This document shows, in pieces, positions 26,101 through 35,278 of a stretch of 64,000 nucleotides of DNA (position 1 is its first letter; the number at the start of each line of letters is the position of its first letter). The notes under the pieces were generated by a model that had not been told where the DNA came from, did no database searches, and saw only the letters and a list, made by a program, of their open reading frames with translations. The translations under genes were made by a program, and so were the position numbers. Source of the stretch: Candidatus Aegiribacteria sp. MLS_C (GTDB lineage: Bacteria; Fermentibacterota; Fermentibacteria; Fermentibacterales; JCC-6); NCBI GenBank assembly GCA_002030045.1, contig LQBI01000033.1, forward strand, positions 1 to 64,000, given 5' to 3'.

Positions 26101-27512
26101 CAGGGAGGGAACGTGTCCGAGAGCATCTCCATCTTCGGATAGCTCCTGGCTCCCGCCTGGAACAGCTTCCCTATTCCGGCGTCCTTGTCCATCAGCACGA
26201 TGGTGCAGTCCTGGTAGGAGCGGGTTTCTATCAGCGTGTTGCAGGCCTTGCGCATAAGTTCATCCACGCTCCGCTCCTGAACTATGAGCTGATTCACGTT
26301 CCTTATGGCCAGGAGCAGTGAGTTCAGGTGCTCTATCCTCTCCATGGCCCTCTGCTGTTCCGTGACGTCGAGCATGACCCCGTTGAACATCAGGACCCCG
26401 TCGATCATTGCGGGTCTCGAAAGTCCTCTCAGGCAGACGGTTCTGCCGTCCTTCCTCCGGAACCTCGTCTCGAAATCCCAGTCGGACATGTCGTTCACGG
26501 CCCGGTCGATGGATGCCAGGAACCTGTCCCGCTCCTCCGTCGTGGGGATCCCGGCAATGAAACCGTCGTAGAGACCACCCCCGCTCCCGATCTCTTCGAA
26601 GGCGGTCTCGAGTCTGCCTCCGACGAAGTCCATACCGTATTCGCCTGTGCGACTGATATGAAACTGGAAGATGGCCCCCGGCACGTTGCCGGCCGCCTCC
26701 CTCAGCTTCGTCTGGCCCTGGACAAGGTCGTCCTGCGCTTTCCTGCGCTCGGTGATATCCTGCTGTATTCCGAGTACCTCGGACGGGACTCCCTTCTCCG
26801 ACGTGCCCAGGACCTCCGGCATGGGAGCCGATATCCACCTGATCTCGCCGTCCGGATGAAGGATCCTGAAGGTAAGGGGCGATGCGCGCCTGCCGCCGGC
26901 GATCTCATCGAAGCTGTTCATGACCTTTTCCACGTCGTCGGGATGGACGTAGTTGCTGACCAGTTCATTGAGATCGAAAAGGTCCTTCTCGGGCGGGATC
27001 GCGTATATGCCCAGCAGTTCCCGGGACATCCATACCTCGCCGGTAGCCGGGGTCCACCTCCAGCTTCCGATGTTTGCCAGGGCGTTCACCTGTCTGAGAT
27101 GGGTCTCGCTCTTCCTGAGGCTTCTCTTGTCCTTCCTGTTCTCCACCGCTCTGGAAAGGAGACGGGAGATCCTCTTCTGGAGCGACTCGAAGCTTTCACC
27201 TGACGGTATGTCACCGCAGCCGAAGGTCTCGAGGAAACAGGCGGCTACGTCCCCGGCCTCCCTCATCATCCGGTCCGGAAGCTCAAGGAGCCAGAAATTC
27301 CTGCTCAGAGGAGAAGATGTGAATTGATCTCCGGGAACAAGAACGACCCCGCGGAGGCGGGATCCCATGTTCCTTATGAAAGCCAGTGCCTGGTCGGCAT
27401 TGTCGGCGTGAAGAGCCATCGTGCGCGAGGCGAGGTCCTCCGGTTTCCCGGACCTCGCGTCCAGGAATCCTTCGGGGACCTCCTTGGAAAGGCTCAACAG
27501 TGATATATCCAT
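23121..27512 (-). CDS. Multi-PAS/GAF sensor histidine kinase
   Basis: The 1463-residue protein appears to contain seven PAS domains (about 140-257, 262-388, 565-684, 690-815, 822-940, 948-1066, 1073-1190), several ending in the DITExxKAE signature. A GAF domain at ~395-553 has cysteines in SDCGGCRYLG, also seen in other GAF kinases. The kinase core follows: MAHEINNPLAG with phospho-acceptor His1212, N-box NILRNGTEAM, EDNGPGIPEG, FEPFFTTK and GTGLGLSVSYFIV. No transmembrane segment is visible, so it should be cytosolic. The N-terminal ~130 residues are of unknown type. It starts a three-gene operon with two response regulators. Confidence 0.93.
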   Translation of the reverse strand: MDISLLSLSKEVPEGFLDARSGKPEDLASRTMALHADNADQALAFIRNMGSRLRGVVLVPGDQFTSSPLSRNFWLLELPDRMMREAGDVAACFLETFGCGDIPSGESFESLQKRISRLLSRAVENRKDKRSLRKSETHLRQVNALANIGSWRWTPATGEVWMSRELLGIYAIPPEKDLFDLNELVSNYVHPDDVEKVMNSFDEIAGGRRASPLTFRILHPDGEIRWISAPMPEVLGTSEKGVPSEVLGIQQDITERRKAQDDLVQGQTKLREAAGNVPGAIFQFHISRTGEYGMDFVGGRLETAFEEIGSGGGLYDGFIAGIPTTEERDRFLASIDRAVNDMSDWDFETRFRRKDGRTVCLRGLSRPAMIDGVLMFNGVMLDVTEQQRAMERIEHLNSLLLAIRNVNQLIVQERSVDELMRKACNTLIETRSYQDCTIVLMDKDAGIGKLFQAGARSYPKMEMLSDTFPPCISGVLETGRYHVMKERSDCGGCRYLGSHGDDFHPTIVAPIGSGQEISGVLFVALTSGASIEDEECDLLQEVGTDLAYAMRKLNSEEQLVKSEQRYRTLFDSSRDAIMTLEPPSWKFTSGNPAIQELFGVSSEAEFVSMEPWRLSPDSQPDGRLSREKALEMIEKAMDQGSNFFHWTHRRMNGEEFPATVLLARVETQDGTFLQATVRDITEQKCMEEALQKSEQQIRDLANSVPGVLFQFFADDGENYGLNFVSGKASDILGISPEAEGFYRRFVERVHPEAVGEFQASVDRAVMMKERWEHTTRFIKPGGELVWLRGMSVPTVLPGKTVFNGVFVDITELKETEQALREERDYSSSIIRGTPAVVCGISPEGMTRFINPAGEKVTGYSSSEIVGRNWWKVFYPGGEQEQVKRLFEKFSDGTDVRDHEMTLTTRTGEKRTIAWNSINRLDENKSISEIIGFGFDITERKKAEADLVESERLFRSVVENAPAGIFLVDDNYRVVYSNEQLSRITGFPLKKIIGRDIREFLDDSSREKVAERYRRFREGLESEESYELVIRRKDGELRHAIVYVDHFRDSEGNPRTLAELMDITDRKKTETELNRLRNYMANIIDSMPSVMIGVSSKGSITLWNSGAERRTGLSNEKAFGRDLAEAVPWLGRYAPLIRESIGSRKVKYSTKQNTSDAERTRYEDLTIYPLVADDVEGAVLRLDDVTEKVHLEEMMIQSEKMLSVAGLAAGMAHEINNPLAGMMQNAEVILRRLLSDLPDNRKVASEVGTTMEAVREFLDRRNIIRQLRLIHDSGIRAATIVQNMLSFARKSEAKPAPTDLRELMDSTIGLAENDYDLRKNYDFKHVEIEREYGTDVPSVLCERSKIQQVFLNILRNGTEAMHESRFRTGRPERSRFVIRIYREDPYVATEIEDNGPGIPEGLRTRIFEPFFTTKDVGIGTGLGLSVSYFIVVEDHHGELEVDSAPGRFARFTVRLPIEQEDDHA

Positions 27513-27692
27513 CTGTACTCCACCGCTCCCCAGCAGGAGTATAGAATAAGCTCTTCCAATCTCATCGTAAACAGCGACCTACCCATTCCACACCGTGTCT
27601 TTCCGAGTGAAGCCCCGGAAGCAGCCGTGGCTTTCGAACAGCAGGGTCATGACCACCCAAGATGATGAAAGACAGTAAATTAGCATGCATTT

Positions 27693-27729
27693 TTGCGTAA
27701 AGCACCGTTCTTATGTATTGTAGAACGGT
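27693..27729 (+). promoter_or_regulatory. Promoter with inverted-repeat operator before the RND operon
   Basis: TTGCGT (27693-27698) and TATTGT (27716-27721) are 17 bases apart. ACCGTTCT (27704-27711) and AGAACGGT (27722-27729) make a perfect 8-bp inverted repeat whose 10-base centre contains the -10 box. This is the usual site layout for a TetR- or MarR-type repressor of an efflux operon, but no such gene lies beside it. A partial third match, AGAACGG, is at 27744-27750. Confidence 0.6.
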
Positions 27730-27761
27730 ATGAATCACATGAGAGAACGGGGGTTTTCCCG

Positions 27762-30700
27762 GTGAGACTCACCAGCAGTTCCATATCCAGGCCGGTAGCG
27801 GTCACTGTCCTCTCGATAGTAGCAGCGCTCCTTGGAACCGTGGCAGTCATCAAGATGCCGGTGGACCTCCTGCCATCGGTGGAGTACCCGAGACTGACCA
27901 TTGAGACAACTTACCCCTCCTCCAGTCCCTACGAGGTTGAACGTCTCGTCACGGACCCCCTGGAGAATGCCGTAGCTGGTGTGCGGGGCCTGCGCAGCTA
28001 CACATCCCGGTCCTACGGTGACAGGAGCCGCATAACCCTGGAGTTCGACTGGGGCGCCAGGATGGATTTCACAAGGCTCGAGGTGAGGGAGAAGCTGGAT
28101 GTGGCCGCATGGTCACTTCCGGACGAGGCGGGAAGGCCGACCATCGTGGATTACGATCCTTCCCGGCGCCCCTTCATGGAGATACTGATGAACATGGAAT
28201 CCGGCGACTGGACGGAGGTCACGGATTTCGCGCGGCGCCTGGTCACGACCAGAATAGACCAGGCTGAGGGCGTAGCAGGCTGCGAGATACAGGGCGAAGC
28301 CGACCCCGCGGTCTTCGTGCGCCTGAGAGAGGGGGCCGTCGAGGAACTTGCCCTGGACCCGGCCTTCGTGGCCCAGGCCCTTCAGGGAGCCAACGTTTCG
28401 ATGTCGGGAGGCCTGGTGCGGGACGGCCAGAGGGAGTTCTTCCTCTCACTCGAGGGGGAGTTCTCCACGCTGGAGGATGTGGAGAACACGGTGATCGGTA
28501 TTCGAGGCTCCACTCCCGTGCTGCTTCGCGATGTGGCGGAGGTGTCGCTGGGGGAGAAGCCGGTGACCGAATGGGCAAGCTACAACGGGGAGAGATGCCT
28601 GATCATCAGGGTCAGGAAGATGGCCGAGTCCAACACCGTGGAGGTTGCGGCCGAAGTGGAGAAGCTGGTCGACGAGCTCAACAACGAGTACCAGAGCCTG
28701 CATCTCAGCATAATTCAGAACGACGCCCAGTTCATAGAGGATTCCATAGGTGAAGTTATCGAGGCCCTGGTACTTGGCGGTATCCTTGCATTCGGGGTCC
28801 TGTTCTTCTTCCTGAGGGACTGGAGGAGTCCCCTCATACTCGGGCTCTCGATCCCCCTCAGCATAGCAATAGCACTGTTCTGCCTCTACATCTCCGGGGT
28901 CACTCTGAACATCATGTCCCTGGGCGGTCTCGCCCTGGGTACCGGTCTGCTGGTGGACAACGCGGTTGTGGTCCTCGAGGCCATATACAGAAGGAGGGAG
29001 AACGGAGAGACGGCCCTGGAAGGGGCTGACTCGGGAACCGGCGAGGTGGGCAAGGCCATCACCGCCAGTACTCTCACCACACTGATAGTCTTCTTCCCGG
29101 TGGTCTATATGGAGGGTATAACCAGCCAGCTCTTCCGTGACCAGGCGCTTGCGGTCGGGTTCGCACTGGTGGCCAGTCTCCTGGTTGCCGTAACGGTGAT
29201 ACCCACCCTCTCGGCGAGACTCCGCAGGCTGAGGGTCGGGGCCGACGTCACCGGACGCATGAAGGAGAGGTACATCGCTCTGATGGAGAAGCTCATCAGG
29301 CGGCCATTCGCCATCCTGGCCGGTACCGTGGGGATATTCCTCCTTTCTCTGCTGGTGGGACTGGGGCTCCCGATGCAGCTGCTGCCGAGCACTCCGGTGG
29401 ACCAGCTGGAGATATCCTACTCCGCACCGATGGGAGCTTCGATGCAGCAGATCGTAGACCTTTCGACAGAGGTCACGGGCCTGGCGGCTGAGTCAGGAGC
29501 CCTCTGGGTGTCAGGCAGGAGCGGAGTACGGTCTGAGGAGGGTGTGGACGCGGTGCTCACCGTGGCGTACGATTCACCGGAGGCGGCAACATCCGCGATG
29601 CAGCCAGTCAGGAGAGCGTGGAACGCCATGTTCAGCTTCCCCCTCACCGTCGAGAAGAGGGAGTCTCTGCTGGGAGAGATCCTGGGGGGCGGAAGTTCGT
29701 TCACCGTCTACCTCGAGGGGGAGAGCATAGAGGCCGACCGAATGGCTGCCGAGGTCCTGGTCGGTATCCTGTCCGAGTACGAGGGGGTGGAATCAGCCGA
29801 CATCCAGTACCTTCCCGGAAAGCCGGAGATGGTGATGGACCTGGACCAGGAACTCCTCAACCTCTACGGGCTCTCTGCTAGCGATGTCGCGGAGTTCGTC
29901 GAGAGTCTCTCAAGAGGCATCAACGCCACCACATACTACAGACAGGACGAGAGGGTGGACGTGGTTCTCCTTGCCGACGTGGGCGAGGGGATACCCACGG
30001 ACTCGCTGCTGGCCCGGTCCATTCCAACCGAACAGGGCCTGCTTCCCCTGAGCAGGGTGGCCCATCCCTACAGGCAGCAGACACCCGGTTTCATAGAGCA
30101 CAACCAGGGGAACAGGGCCGTGGGGGTGAGGGTCCAGGGATCCGGAAGCAACCTTGCCAGGATATCCATGGATGTCGATGCCGCTGCGGACAGCCTGCTG
30201 AGGGAGGTGCCCGTGCAGCTCCGCCAGGGGGACGAGATAGAGGAGATGGACAGGACCTCCTCCAGTCTGATCCTGGCCGCGCTGCTCGCCGTGGGTCTCG
30301 TATACGTATTGCTCGCAACGCAGTTCGAATCCTTCAGGGAACCGTTCGTGATAATGTTCACCGTTCCCATGGGCATCATAGGGGTGGTCGCGGGCCTGGC
30401 GCTGTTCGGACAGAGCTGGAACGCCCTGTCAGGGATCGGCCTGGTCGTCCTTTCCGGTATCGTGGTGAACGACGGCATACTGCTGGTGGAGAGGATCGGC
30501 CAGCTCAGGAGGGAGGGACTGACCAGACATGATGCGATACTGCAGGCTGGAAGGGACAGGTTCAGGCCCGTCCTTATGACCACCGCCACGACAGTGCTGG
30601 GTCTTCTTCCCATGGCCATTGGCTTCGGTTCCGGTTCCAGCCTCAGGCAGCCTCTTGCCATCGCCATAATAGGGGGAATATCCGTGGCGACACTGCTCAC

Positions 30701-30767
30701 CCTGGTACTTGTCCCGGTCCTCTACAAGATCATCTCCGGAAAGAAGGACCCAGTTGTCGATGGTTGA
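27762..30767 (+). CDS. RND-family efflux transporter permease, first of a tandem pair
   Basis: The product (about 1001 residues) has the RND architecture: N-terminal helix (SRPVAVTVLSIVAALLGTVA), porter region with MPVDLLPSVEYPRLTIETTY, six membrane segments around 310-530, a second periplasmic part and six more segments to the C-terminus. GLLVDNAVVVLEAIYRR lies in TM4, with one charged relay residue where AcrB has two. The frame stays open to 27693, but GTG 27762 is chosen because the homology starts there and the promoter covers the upstream part. It exports small molecules with proton influx, together with the next two genes. The start overlap with the second RND gene is eight bases. Confidence 0.92.
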   Translation: MRLTSSSISRPVAVTVLSIVAALLGTVAVIKMPVDLLPSVEYPRLTIETTYPSSSPYEVERLVTDPLENAVAGVRGLRSYTSRSYGDRSRITLEFDWGARMDFTRLEVREKLDVAAWSLPDEAGRPTIVDYDPSRRPFMEILMNMESGDWTEVTDFARRLVTTRIDQAEGVAGCEIQGEADPAVFVRLREGAVEELALDPAFVAQALQGANVSMSGGLVRDGQREFFLSLEGEFSTLEDVENTVIGIRGSTPVLLRDVAEVSLGEKPVTEWASYNGERCLIIRVRKMAESNTVEVAAEVEKLVDELNNEYQSLHLSIIQNDAQFIEDSIGEVIEALVLGGILAFGVLFFFLRDWRSPLILGLSIPLSIAIALFCLYISGVTLNIMSLGGLALGTGLLVDNAVVVLEAIYRRRENGETALEGADSGTGEVGKAITASTLTTLIVFFPVVYMEGITSQLFRDQALAVGFALVASLLVAVTVIPTLSARLRRLRVGADVTGRMKERYIALMEKLIRRPFAILAGTVGIFLLSLLVGLGLPMQLLPSTPVDQLEISYSAPMGASMQQIVDLSTEVTGLAAESGALWVSGRSGVRSEEGVDAVLTVAYDSPEAATSAMQPVRRAWNAMFSFPLTVEKRESLLGEILGGGSSFTVYLEGESIEADRMAAEVLVGILSEYEGVESADIQYLPGKPEMVMDLDQELLNLYGLSASDVAEFVESLSRGINATTYYRQDERVDVVLLADVGEGIPTDSLLARSIPTEQGLLPLSRVAHPYRQQTPGFIEHNQGNRAVGVRVQGSGSNLARISMDVDAAADSLLREVPVQLRQGDEIEEMDRTSSSLILAALLAVGLVYVLLATQFESFREPFVIMFTVPMGIIGVVAGLALFGQSWNALSGIGLVVLSGIVVNDGILLVERIGQLRREGLTRHDAILQAGRDRFRPVLMTTATTVLGLLPMAIGFGSGSSLRQPLAIAIIGGISVATLLTLVLVPVLYKIISGKKDPVVDG

Positions 30768-33700
30768 CCTTGTCCTTCAAAGGCCAAGGGGCACGGTGGT
30801 CATATTCGTGGCCCTTCTGTTCCTGGCGGTGATATCCTTCAACCGGGTCCCCATAGAAGGCACCCCTGACGCTACCCTTCCCACCCTCACCGTATCGGCC
30901 TCATGGACGGGAGCGGATCCTGAAGCTGTCTGCGAGCAGCTCACGAGACCCATAGAGGACGTCGCCAGGGAGGTGCAGGGCGTGGTGGAAGTCTCCTCCA
31001 CCTCGAGGGCCGGTTCCGCAAGCGTGACCGTGTCCTTCGAGAAGGGCACGGACATGGACGTGGCATCCATGGAACTCACCGAGAGGGTATCCTTCCTCAA
31101 GGACGAACTGCCGGAAGCAGCAATGATAGGAACCGTGACCCAGGCGGTCCCAAGGGAACTCACCAGCGAGGGATTCCTCATCTACGCCCTCACCGGCGCG
31201 GAACCATCGATACTCAAGCAGATAGCCGACGACACGGTCGTCCCGCGACTGGAGAGGATCGACGGAGTGAGTTCTGTGATAGTCGAGGGGCTGGGCCGGG
31301 AGGAGATAGTGGTGGACATCGACCTCGACGCCCTCCATTCGATGGATCTCACCCTGACGCAGATCGCCGTTGCCGTCAACTCCGGAATAGTGGACAGGAA
31401 CGTCGGTGTAGCGGTGGATTCCTCCGGACTGGAAGCGGTTGTGAGGCTCTCCACGGTACCCGGGAGTGTGGCCGAACTCAAGGACCTGGTCATAACCAGT
31501 CGCGGAGGGATGTTCATCAGGCTCTCCGACGTGGCCAGAAGGATACTGGTGGATTACGATACCGGCAGCAGCTACATCTTCAGGTACAACGGCATGGACC
31601 AGGTAAGCCTCCAGATAGACAGGAGCCCCTCCAGCAACGCCGTAAGGGTTGCGGACCAGGTAAAGCAGGAGATAGAGGCTCTCAGGCAGGAGCTGCCGTC
31701 CGGCATAGAACTCAACCTGACCGAGGATGGTACGGAAGGTATCACGGACGATCTGAAGAATCTCTCCTGGCGAGCCCTCATATCCCTGGGAGCCATTGTC
31801 CTGGTGCTCCTGCTCCTGAACCACAGCCCCCTTTCCACCCCGCTGATAATAAGCTCGATACTGTTCTCGGCGGCAATGGCGGTGACTGCGGTTTACCTGG
31901 CCGGTTACAGCATCAACGTCCTGACGCTGAGCGCCCTGGCCATTGCCTTCGGGCTGCTGGTGGACGGTGCGGTGGTCGTTCTTGAGTCCATAGGATACCA
32001 GAGGAGACTTGGCAAGTCCCCCATCAGGGCGGCTTCGATCGGTGCCAGGGAAGTGGCCCTGCCCATACTGGGCGGCATTCTGACCACAATGGTGGCCCTG
32101 GTTCCGATACTGTCCAGCGAAGGTATCCTCAAGCTCTACTACAAGCCCTTCACCTTCACGATCGCAGCAACGCTGACGGCATCCTACATAATATGCCTCA
32201 CACTCGTTCCTTCGATCGCCGGTAGGTGGAAGTCCGGGAAGTGGTTCAGGGAGAAGAAATGGGACAGACAGCTGGCGAGGGTCATAGCAGCCCTTCATCA
32301 CAGGCCCTGGGTCCCGGTCATCCTGGCGGTGCTCCTCATAGCGGGAGCCGTCTTCGTCTTCATCAGCAAGGTGGAGAAGGGTCAGGAATGGGGCTTCCAT
32401 TTCGAGTCTGACTACATAATCGTCTGGCTCCAGTACCCGCCGGGTACTCCGCAGGACGTGGTCGACAAGACCGTCAGGAGCTTCGAGGAGATACTCTGCA
32501 ACCGGGAGGGAATAGAGTCAACCCGGACATCGGTTTACGGCGAATCGGCCAACGTTTATTCGGTGCTCACGGAAGAGGCGGTGGAGACCGGGTACGGTCT
32601 TCAGATAGAGGCCGAGGTAAGGGCGCTGGCTCCGACTATCGGGGGTACCAGGAGCGTATACGTCAGAGGGATGAACCCTGAGCCCTACTGGAGGAGCAAC
32701 CAGAGCGCCGGCATGATGCAGACTATCGAACTGAGGGGTTTCGACTACCAGGGACTGAAGGAGATCGCCCTGGCCCTTCAGACCCTTCTTACCAAGCATC
32801 CCAGAGTCGGGGAGGTCAACGTCAACTGGGACCCGAGAAGGCCGGAGCGTAACCAGCTGGCGGTCGTATTTGACAGGCAGGAGCTCGCGGACCTCGGCGT
32901 GAACCCCTTCCAGATATTCCAGGCCTTCAGGTACAACCTGGCAGGCGGGTACGGCGCGGAGGTGCAGGTAGGCGACGAGAGTATGGACATGACCTTCCGC
33001 ATAGACGGCATGGAGAACCCGGAGCTTTCCGATGTCATGCAGAGCCGTATACTGACCGCCGGCGGTACCATGGAGCTTGGGGACATCGTAAGCATTGATA
33101 CTCTGGACGTTCAGGGTTCGGTGGACCGGGAGAACGGGGAGTACGTACGAACGGTGGCCTACTCCTTCATGGGTGCGGAGAGGATGGCGGCGAGGTTCAG
33201 GGTCTCACTGCTGGACAACCTGGAGCTTCCTTCGGGGTACAGGGTATACGAGGAGGAGTACATACCCTTCTGGCTGCAGGACGACGAGACCAACCTTGAC
33301 CTGATAGTCATCCTCGCCATACTGGCTGTCTTCGCGGTGACCGCCATCCTTTTCGAGTCCTTCACCGCTCCAATGTACATACTCGCGGTCATACCCATGG
33401 CCCTGGTGGGAGTCGTTGCGGGATTCTGGCTGTTCGACAGGGTATTCTCACCGCAGGCCTACGTCGGCAGCGTTTTCCTGGTCGGCATAGCGGTGAACAA
33501 CTCAATACTGCTTGTGGACAGTTTCGAGAAGAAGAGGAAGGCCGGAATGAGAGTCAAGAAAGCGGCGGACCTGGTGGTGGCGGAGAGACTGAGACCCATA
33601 CTCCAGACAAGTGCCACCACGATACTGGGTCTCCTGCCCCTGGTTCTGTGGCCCATGCAGCAGACCAACGACCTGTGGGAAAACCTTTCCTTCACCGTTG

Positions 33701-33792
33701 TCTGCGGAATGCTGGTTTCCACGCCGCTGGTGCTGATTTCACTGCCGGCGCTGATACAGTTGACTTCCCGGAAAGGGAGGAAGAGAAAGTGA
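30760..33792 (+). CDS. RND-family efflux transporter permease, second of a tandem pair
   Basis: The 1010-residue protein is a complete RND pump: VDLVLQRPRGTVVIFVALLF, the porter opening VPIEGTPDATLPTLTVSASW, TM4 with GLLVDGAVVVLESI and the TM11-12 repeat FLVGIAVNNSILLVDSF. ATG 30760 lies inside the end of the first RND gene (ATGGTTGA), so translation is coupled. The two proteins are distant paralogues; adjacent non-identical RND genes can form mixed trimers, as for MdtB/MdtC. Here that is inference. The adaptor gene follows with a four-base overlap. No TolC-like gene is in the window. Confidence 0.92.
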   Translation: MVDLVLQRPRGTVVIFVALLFLAVISFNRVPIEGTPDATLPTLTVSASWTGADPEAVCEQLTRPIEDVAREVQGVVEVSSTSRAGSASVTVSFEKGTDMDVASMELTERVSFLKDELPEAAMIGTVTQAVPRELTSEGFLIYALTGAEPSILKQIADDTVVPRLERIDGVSSVIVEGLGREEIVVDIDLDALHSMDLTLTQIAVAVNSGIVDRNVGVAVDSSGLEAVVRLSTVPGSVAELKDLVITSRGGMFIRLSDVARRILVDYDTGSSYIFRYNGMDQVSLQIDRSPSSNAVRVADQVKQEIEALRQELPSGIELNLTEDGTEGITDDLKNLSWRALISLGAIVLVLLLLNHSPLSTPLIISSILFSAAMAVTAVYLAGYSINVLTLSALAIAFGLLVDGAVVVLESIGYQRRLGKSPIRAASIGAREVALPILGGILTTMVALVPILSSEGILKLYYKPFTFTIAATLTASYIICLTLVPSIAGRWKSGKWFREKKWDRQLARVIAALHHRPWVPVILAVLLIAGAVFVFISKVEKGQEWGFHFESDYIIVWLQYPPGTPQDVVDKTVRSFEEILCNREGIESTRTSVYGESANVYSVLTEEAVETGYGLQIEAEVRALAPTIGGTRSVYVRGMNPEPYWRSNQSAGMMQTIELRGFDYQGLKEIALALQTLLTKHPRVGEVNVNWDPRRPERNQLAVVFDRQELADLGVNPFQIFQAFRYNLAGGYGAEVQVGDESMDMTFRIDGMENPELSDVMQSRILTAGGTMELGDIVSIDTLDVQGSVDRENGEYVRTVAYSFMGAERMAARFRVSLLDNLELPSGYRVYEEEYIPFWLQDDETNLDLIVILAILAVFAVTAILFESFTAPMYILAVIPMALVGVVAGFWLFDRVFSPQAYVGSVFLVGIAVNNSILLVDSFEKKRKAGMRVKKAADLVVAERLRPILQTSATTILGLLPLVLWPMQQTNDLWENLSFTVVCGMLVSTPLVLISLPALIQLTSRKGRKRK

Positions 33793-34829
33793 CCAGAAGA
33801 GTCATTATTGTGATCCTTGGCGCCGCTGTCCTCAGCCTTGCCGCCTGCGGCGGAGAGGAAGAGGAGGCGGAGATGGAGGAACTGGAACCATCGCCTCTGC
33901 CGGTGACTGCGGAGACCGCGACTGTCGATACCCTTTTCGCGGTGGTTGGGGCAACCGGCAGGGTATCCTCTGCCAGGACGCAGACACTCACCGCCCAGCT
34001 GCAGGGAGAAGTGGTCCAGGCTCCGGAATACGTGGGTGTCTCAGTCAGCGACGGCGAGGTGGTCTACAGGATCGCTTCCGGCGAGAGCGCCTCCAGGCTC
34101 TCGGCGGCCTCCAGCTCTTACCGCAATGCTCAGGCCCTTTACGAGTTCGAGTGCGAGAACTACCGGGGTGAGCTGACCCAGGAGGTCAAGAGCATGCTCC
34201 GCCAGACCACCGGTCTCGCGGATGCCCAGACGGCCCTGGCCTCCGCCCAGACCCAGTACGGTAACTCGGCGATAACCGCTGGTTTCGACGGTGTCGTCTC
34301 GGACATCAACGCCAGGGAGGGCATGGTGGTATACCCAGGTACTGTGCTGGGGGAGATCATAGACCCCTCGAGTCTCCAGGCGGAGGTCAGCCTGGACGAG
34401 CGTGAGCTGGCGATGTGTTCCCCGGGACAGAGGGTATACGTGACCATTCCTTCACTGAACGACACCACGGTGATAGGGTCCGTCGCATCGGTTTCCCCCG
34501 TTGTGGACCCTTCCATGAGAGCGGGTGAGGTGATAGTCGACCTCCCGGCCGTAGCGAACCTCAGGTCCGGGGCCACAGCGAGGGTGGAGATTGTCACCTC
34601 GGTCCATCCCGATGAACTGGTCATACCTCTGGAGGCGGTTCTGATAAGGGACGACAGGGACATGGTGTTCGTGGTCACCGATGGACACGCGGACTGGAGG
34701 TACGTTACTCTTGGTCCTGAAGGAAGAGGCATAGTGGCGGTGGAGGAGGGTGTGGAACCCGGCGAGCAGGTGATCACAAACGGCCACTACTCACTTGCCC
34801 ACGATGCCCCGGTAGCCGTGGTGAACTAG
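33789..34829 (+). CDS. RND efflux periplasmic adaptor (membrane fusion protein) lipoprotein
   Basis: The 346-residue protein begins at GTG (GTGA overlap with the RND stop, GGGAGG upstream) and has a lipoprotein signal ending LSLAAC, followed by an acidic spacer. The body shows adaptor features: TGRVSSARTQTLTAQLQGEV, a short hairpin region (~100-160), and the barrel strands VVSDINAREGMVVYPGTVLG, LQAEVSLDERELAMCSPGQR and GATARVEIVTSV. The biotinyl/lipoyl half-motif is degenerate and the coiled coil is short. It would link the two RND pumps to an outer-membrane channel encoded elsewhere. Confidence 0.9.
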   Translation: MTRRVIIVILGAAVLSLAACGGEEEEAEMEELEPSPLPVTAETATVDTLFAVVGATGRVSSARTQTLTAQLQGEVVQAPEYVGVSVSDGEVVYRIASGESASRLSAASSSYRNAQALYEFECENYRGELTQEVKSMLRQTTGLADAQTALASAQTQYGNSAITAGFDGVVSDINAREGMVVYPGTVLGEIIDPSSLQAEVSLDERELAMCSPGQRVYVTIPSLNDTTVIGSVASVSPVVDPSMRAGEVIVDLPAVANLRSGATARVEIVTSVHPDELVIPLEAVLIRDDRDMVFVVTDGHADWRYVTLGPEGRGIVAVEEGVEPGEQVITNGHYSLAHDAPVAVVN

Positions 34830-34843
34830 TTCGGGGGCCGGGA

Positions 34844-35278
34844 TTGGAACAACAGAGAATCCTTGAGCTGATCGAGAAATGGAAGCCTGTCCTCAGCCTA
34901 AGCGACTGGGACATCAGAGCAGTCGCAGTCGAGCCCCCGTGGCGCAAGTCGGGGGACGTCAAGATCGACGAGAGCAACCTCATGGCGGCCGTTATGATCA
35001 GGTCCGACCTCGATCCACGCTTCCTTGAACAGGTGGTTGTCCACGAACTGCTTCACATCAAGCTGTGGAATCTCGACCGAATGCTGGAGAGTTCTCTGAA
35101 TTCACTCTTCGGAGAGGACCTGGAAGACGGGCGAAGGGCCTTCGTGCAGGACCAGTTCATGGACAGGCTGGAAACCGTCACCCAGGACCTGACCAGGGCT
35201 CTTCTCTCGGCTGCGGGCTTCAGCGGAAGCTACATGTTCGGCAGGGTGCAGAGACAGGTTGACGAGGAGCTTCAGTGA
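34844..35278 (+). CDS. Small zincin-like protein with HELLH motif
   Basis: The 144-residue protein has HELLH at residues 67-71 (HExxH zinc-protease motif), preceded by a conserved-looking beta strand (AAVMIRSDLDP) and followed by helices. The WDIRAVAV start and the size recall SprT/WLM-like minimal metalloprotease domains, but no third zinc ligand is certain. Translation seems to start at TTG 34844, with a G-rich Shine-Dalgarno region before it; no ATG occurs before the middle of the frame. Its stop codon lies inside the left arm of the 86-base hairpin. It may be cotranscribed with the RND operon (14-base gap). Confidence 0.65.
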   Translation: MEQQRILELIEKWKPVLSLSDWDIRAVAVEPPWRKSGDVKIDESNLMAAVMIRSDLDPRFLEQVVVHELLHIKLWNLDRMLESSLNSLFGEDLEDGRRAFVQDQFMDRLETVTQDLTRALLSAAGFSGSYMFGRVQRQVDEELQ

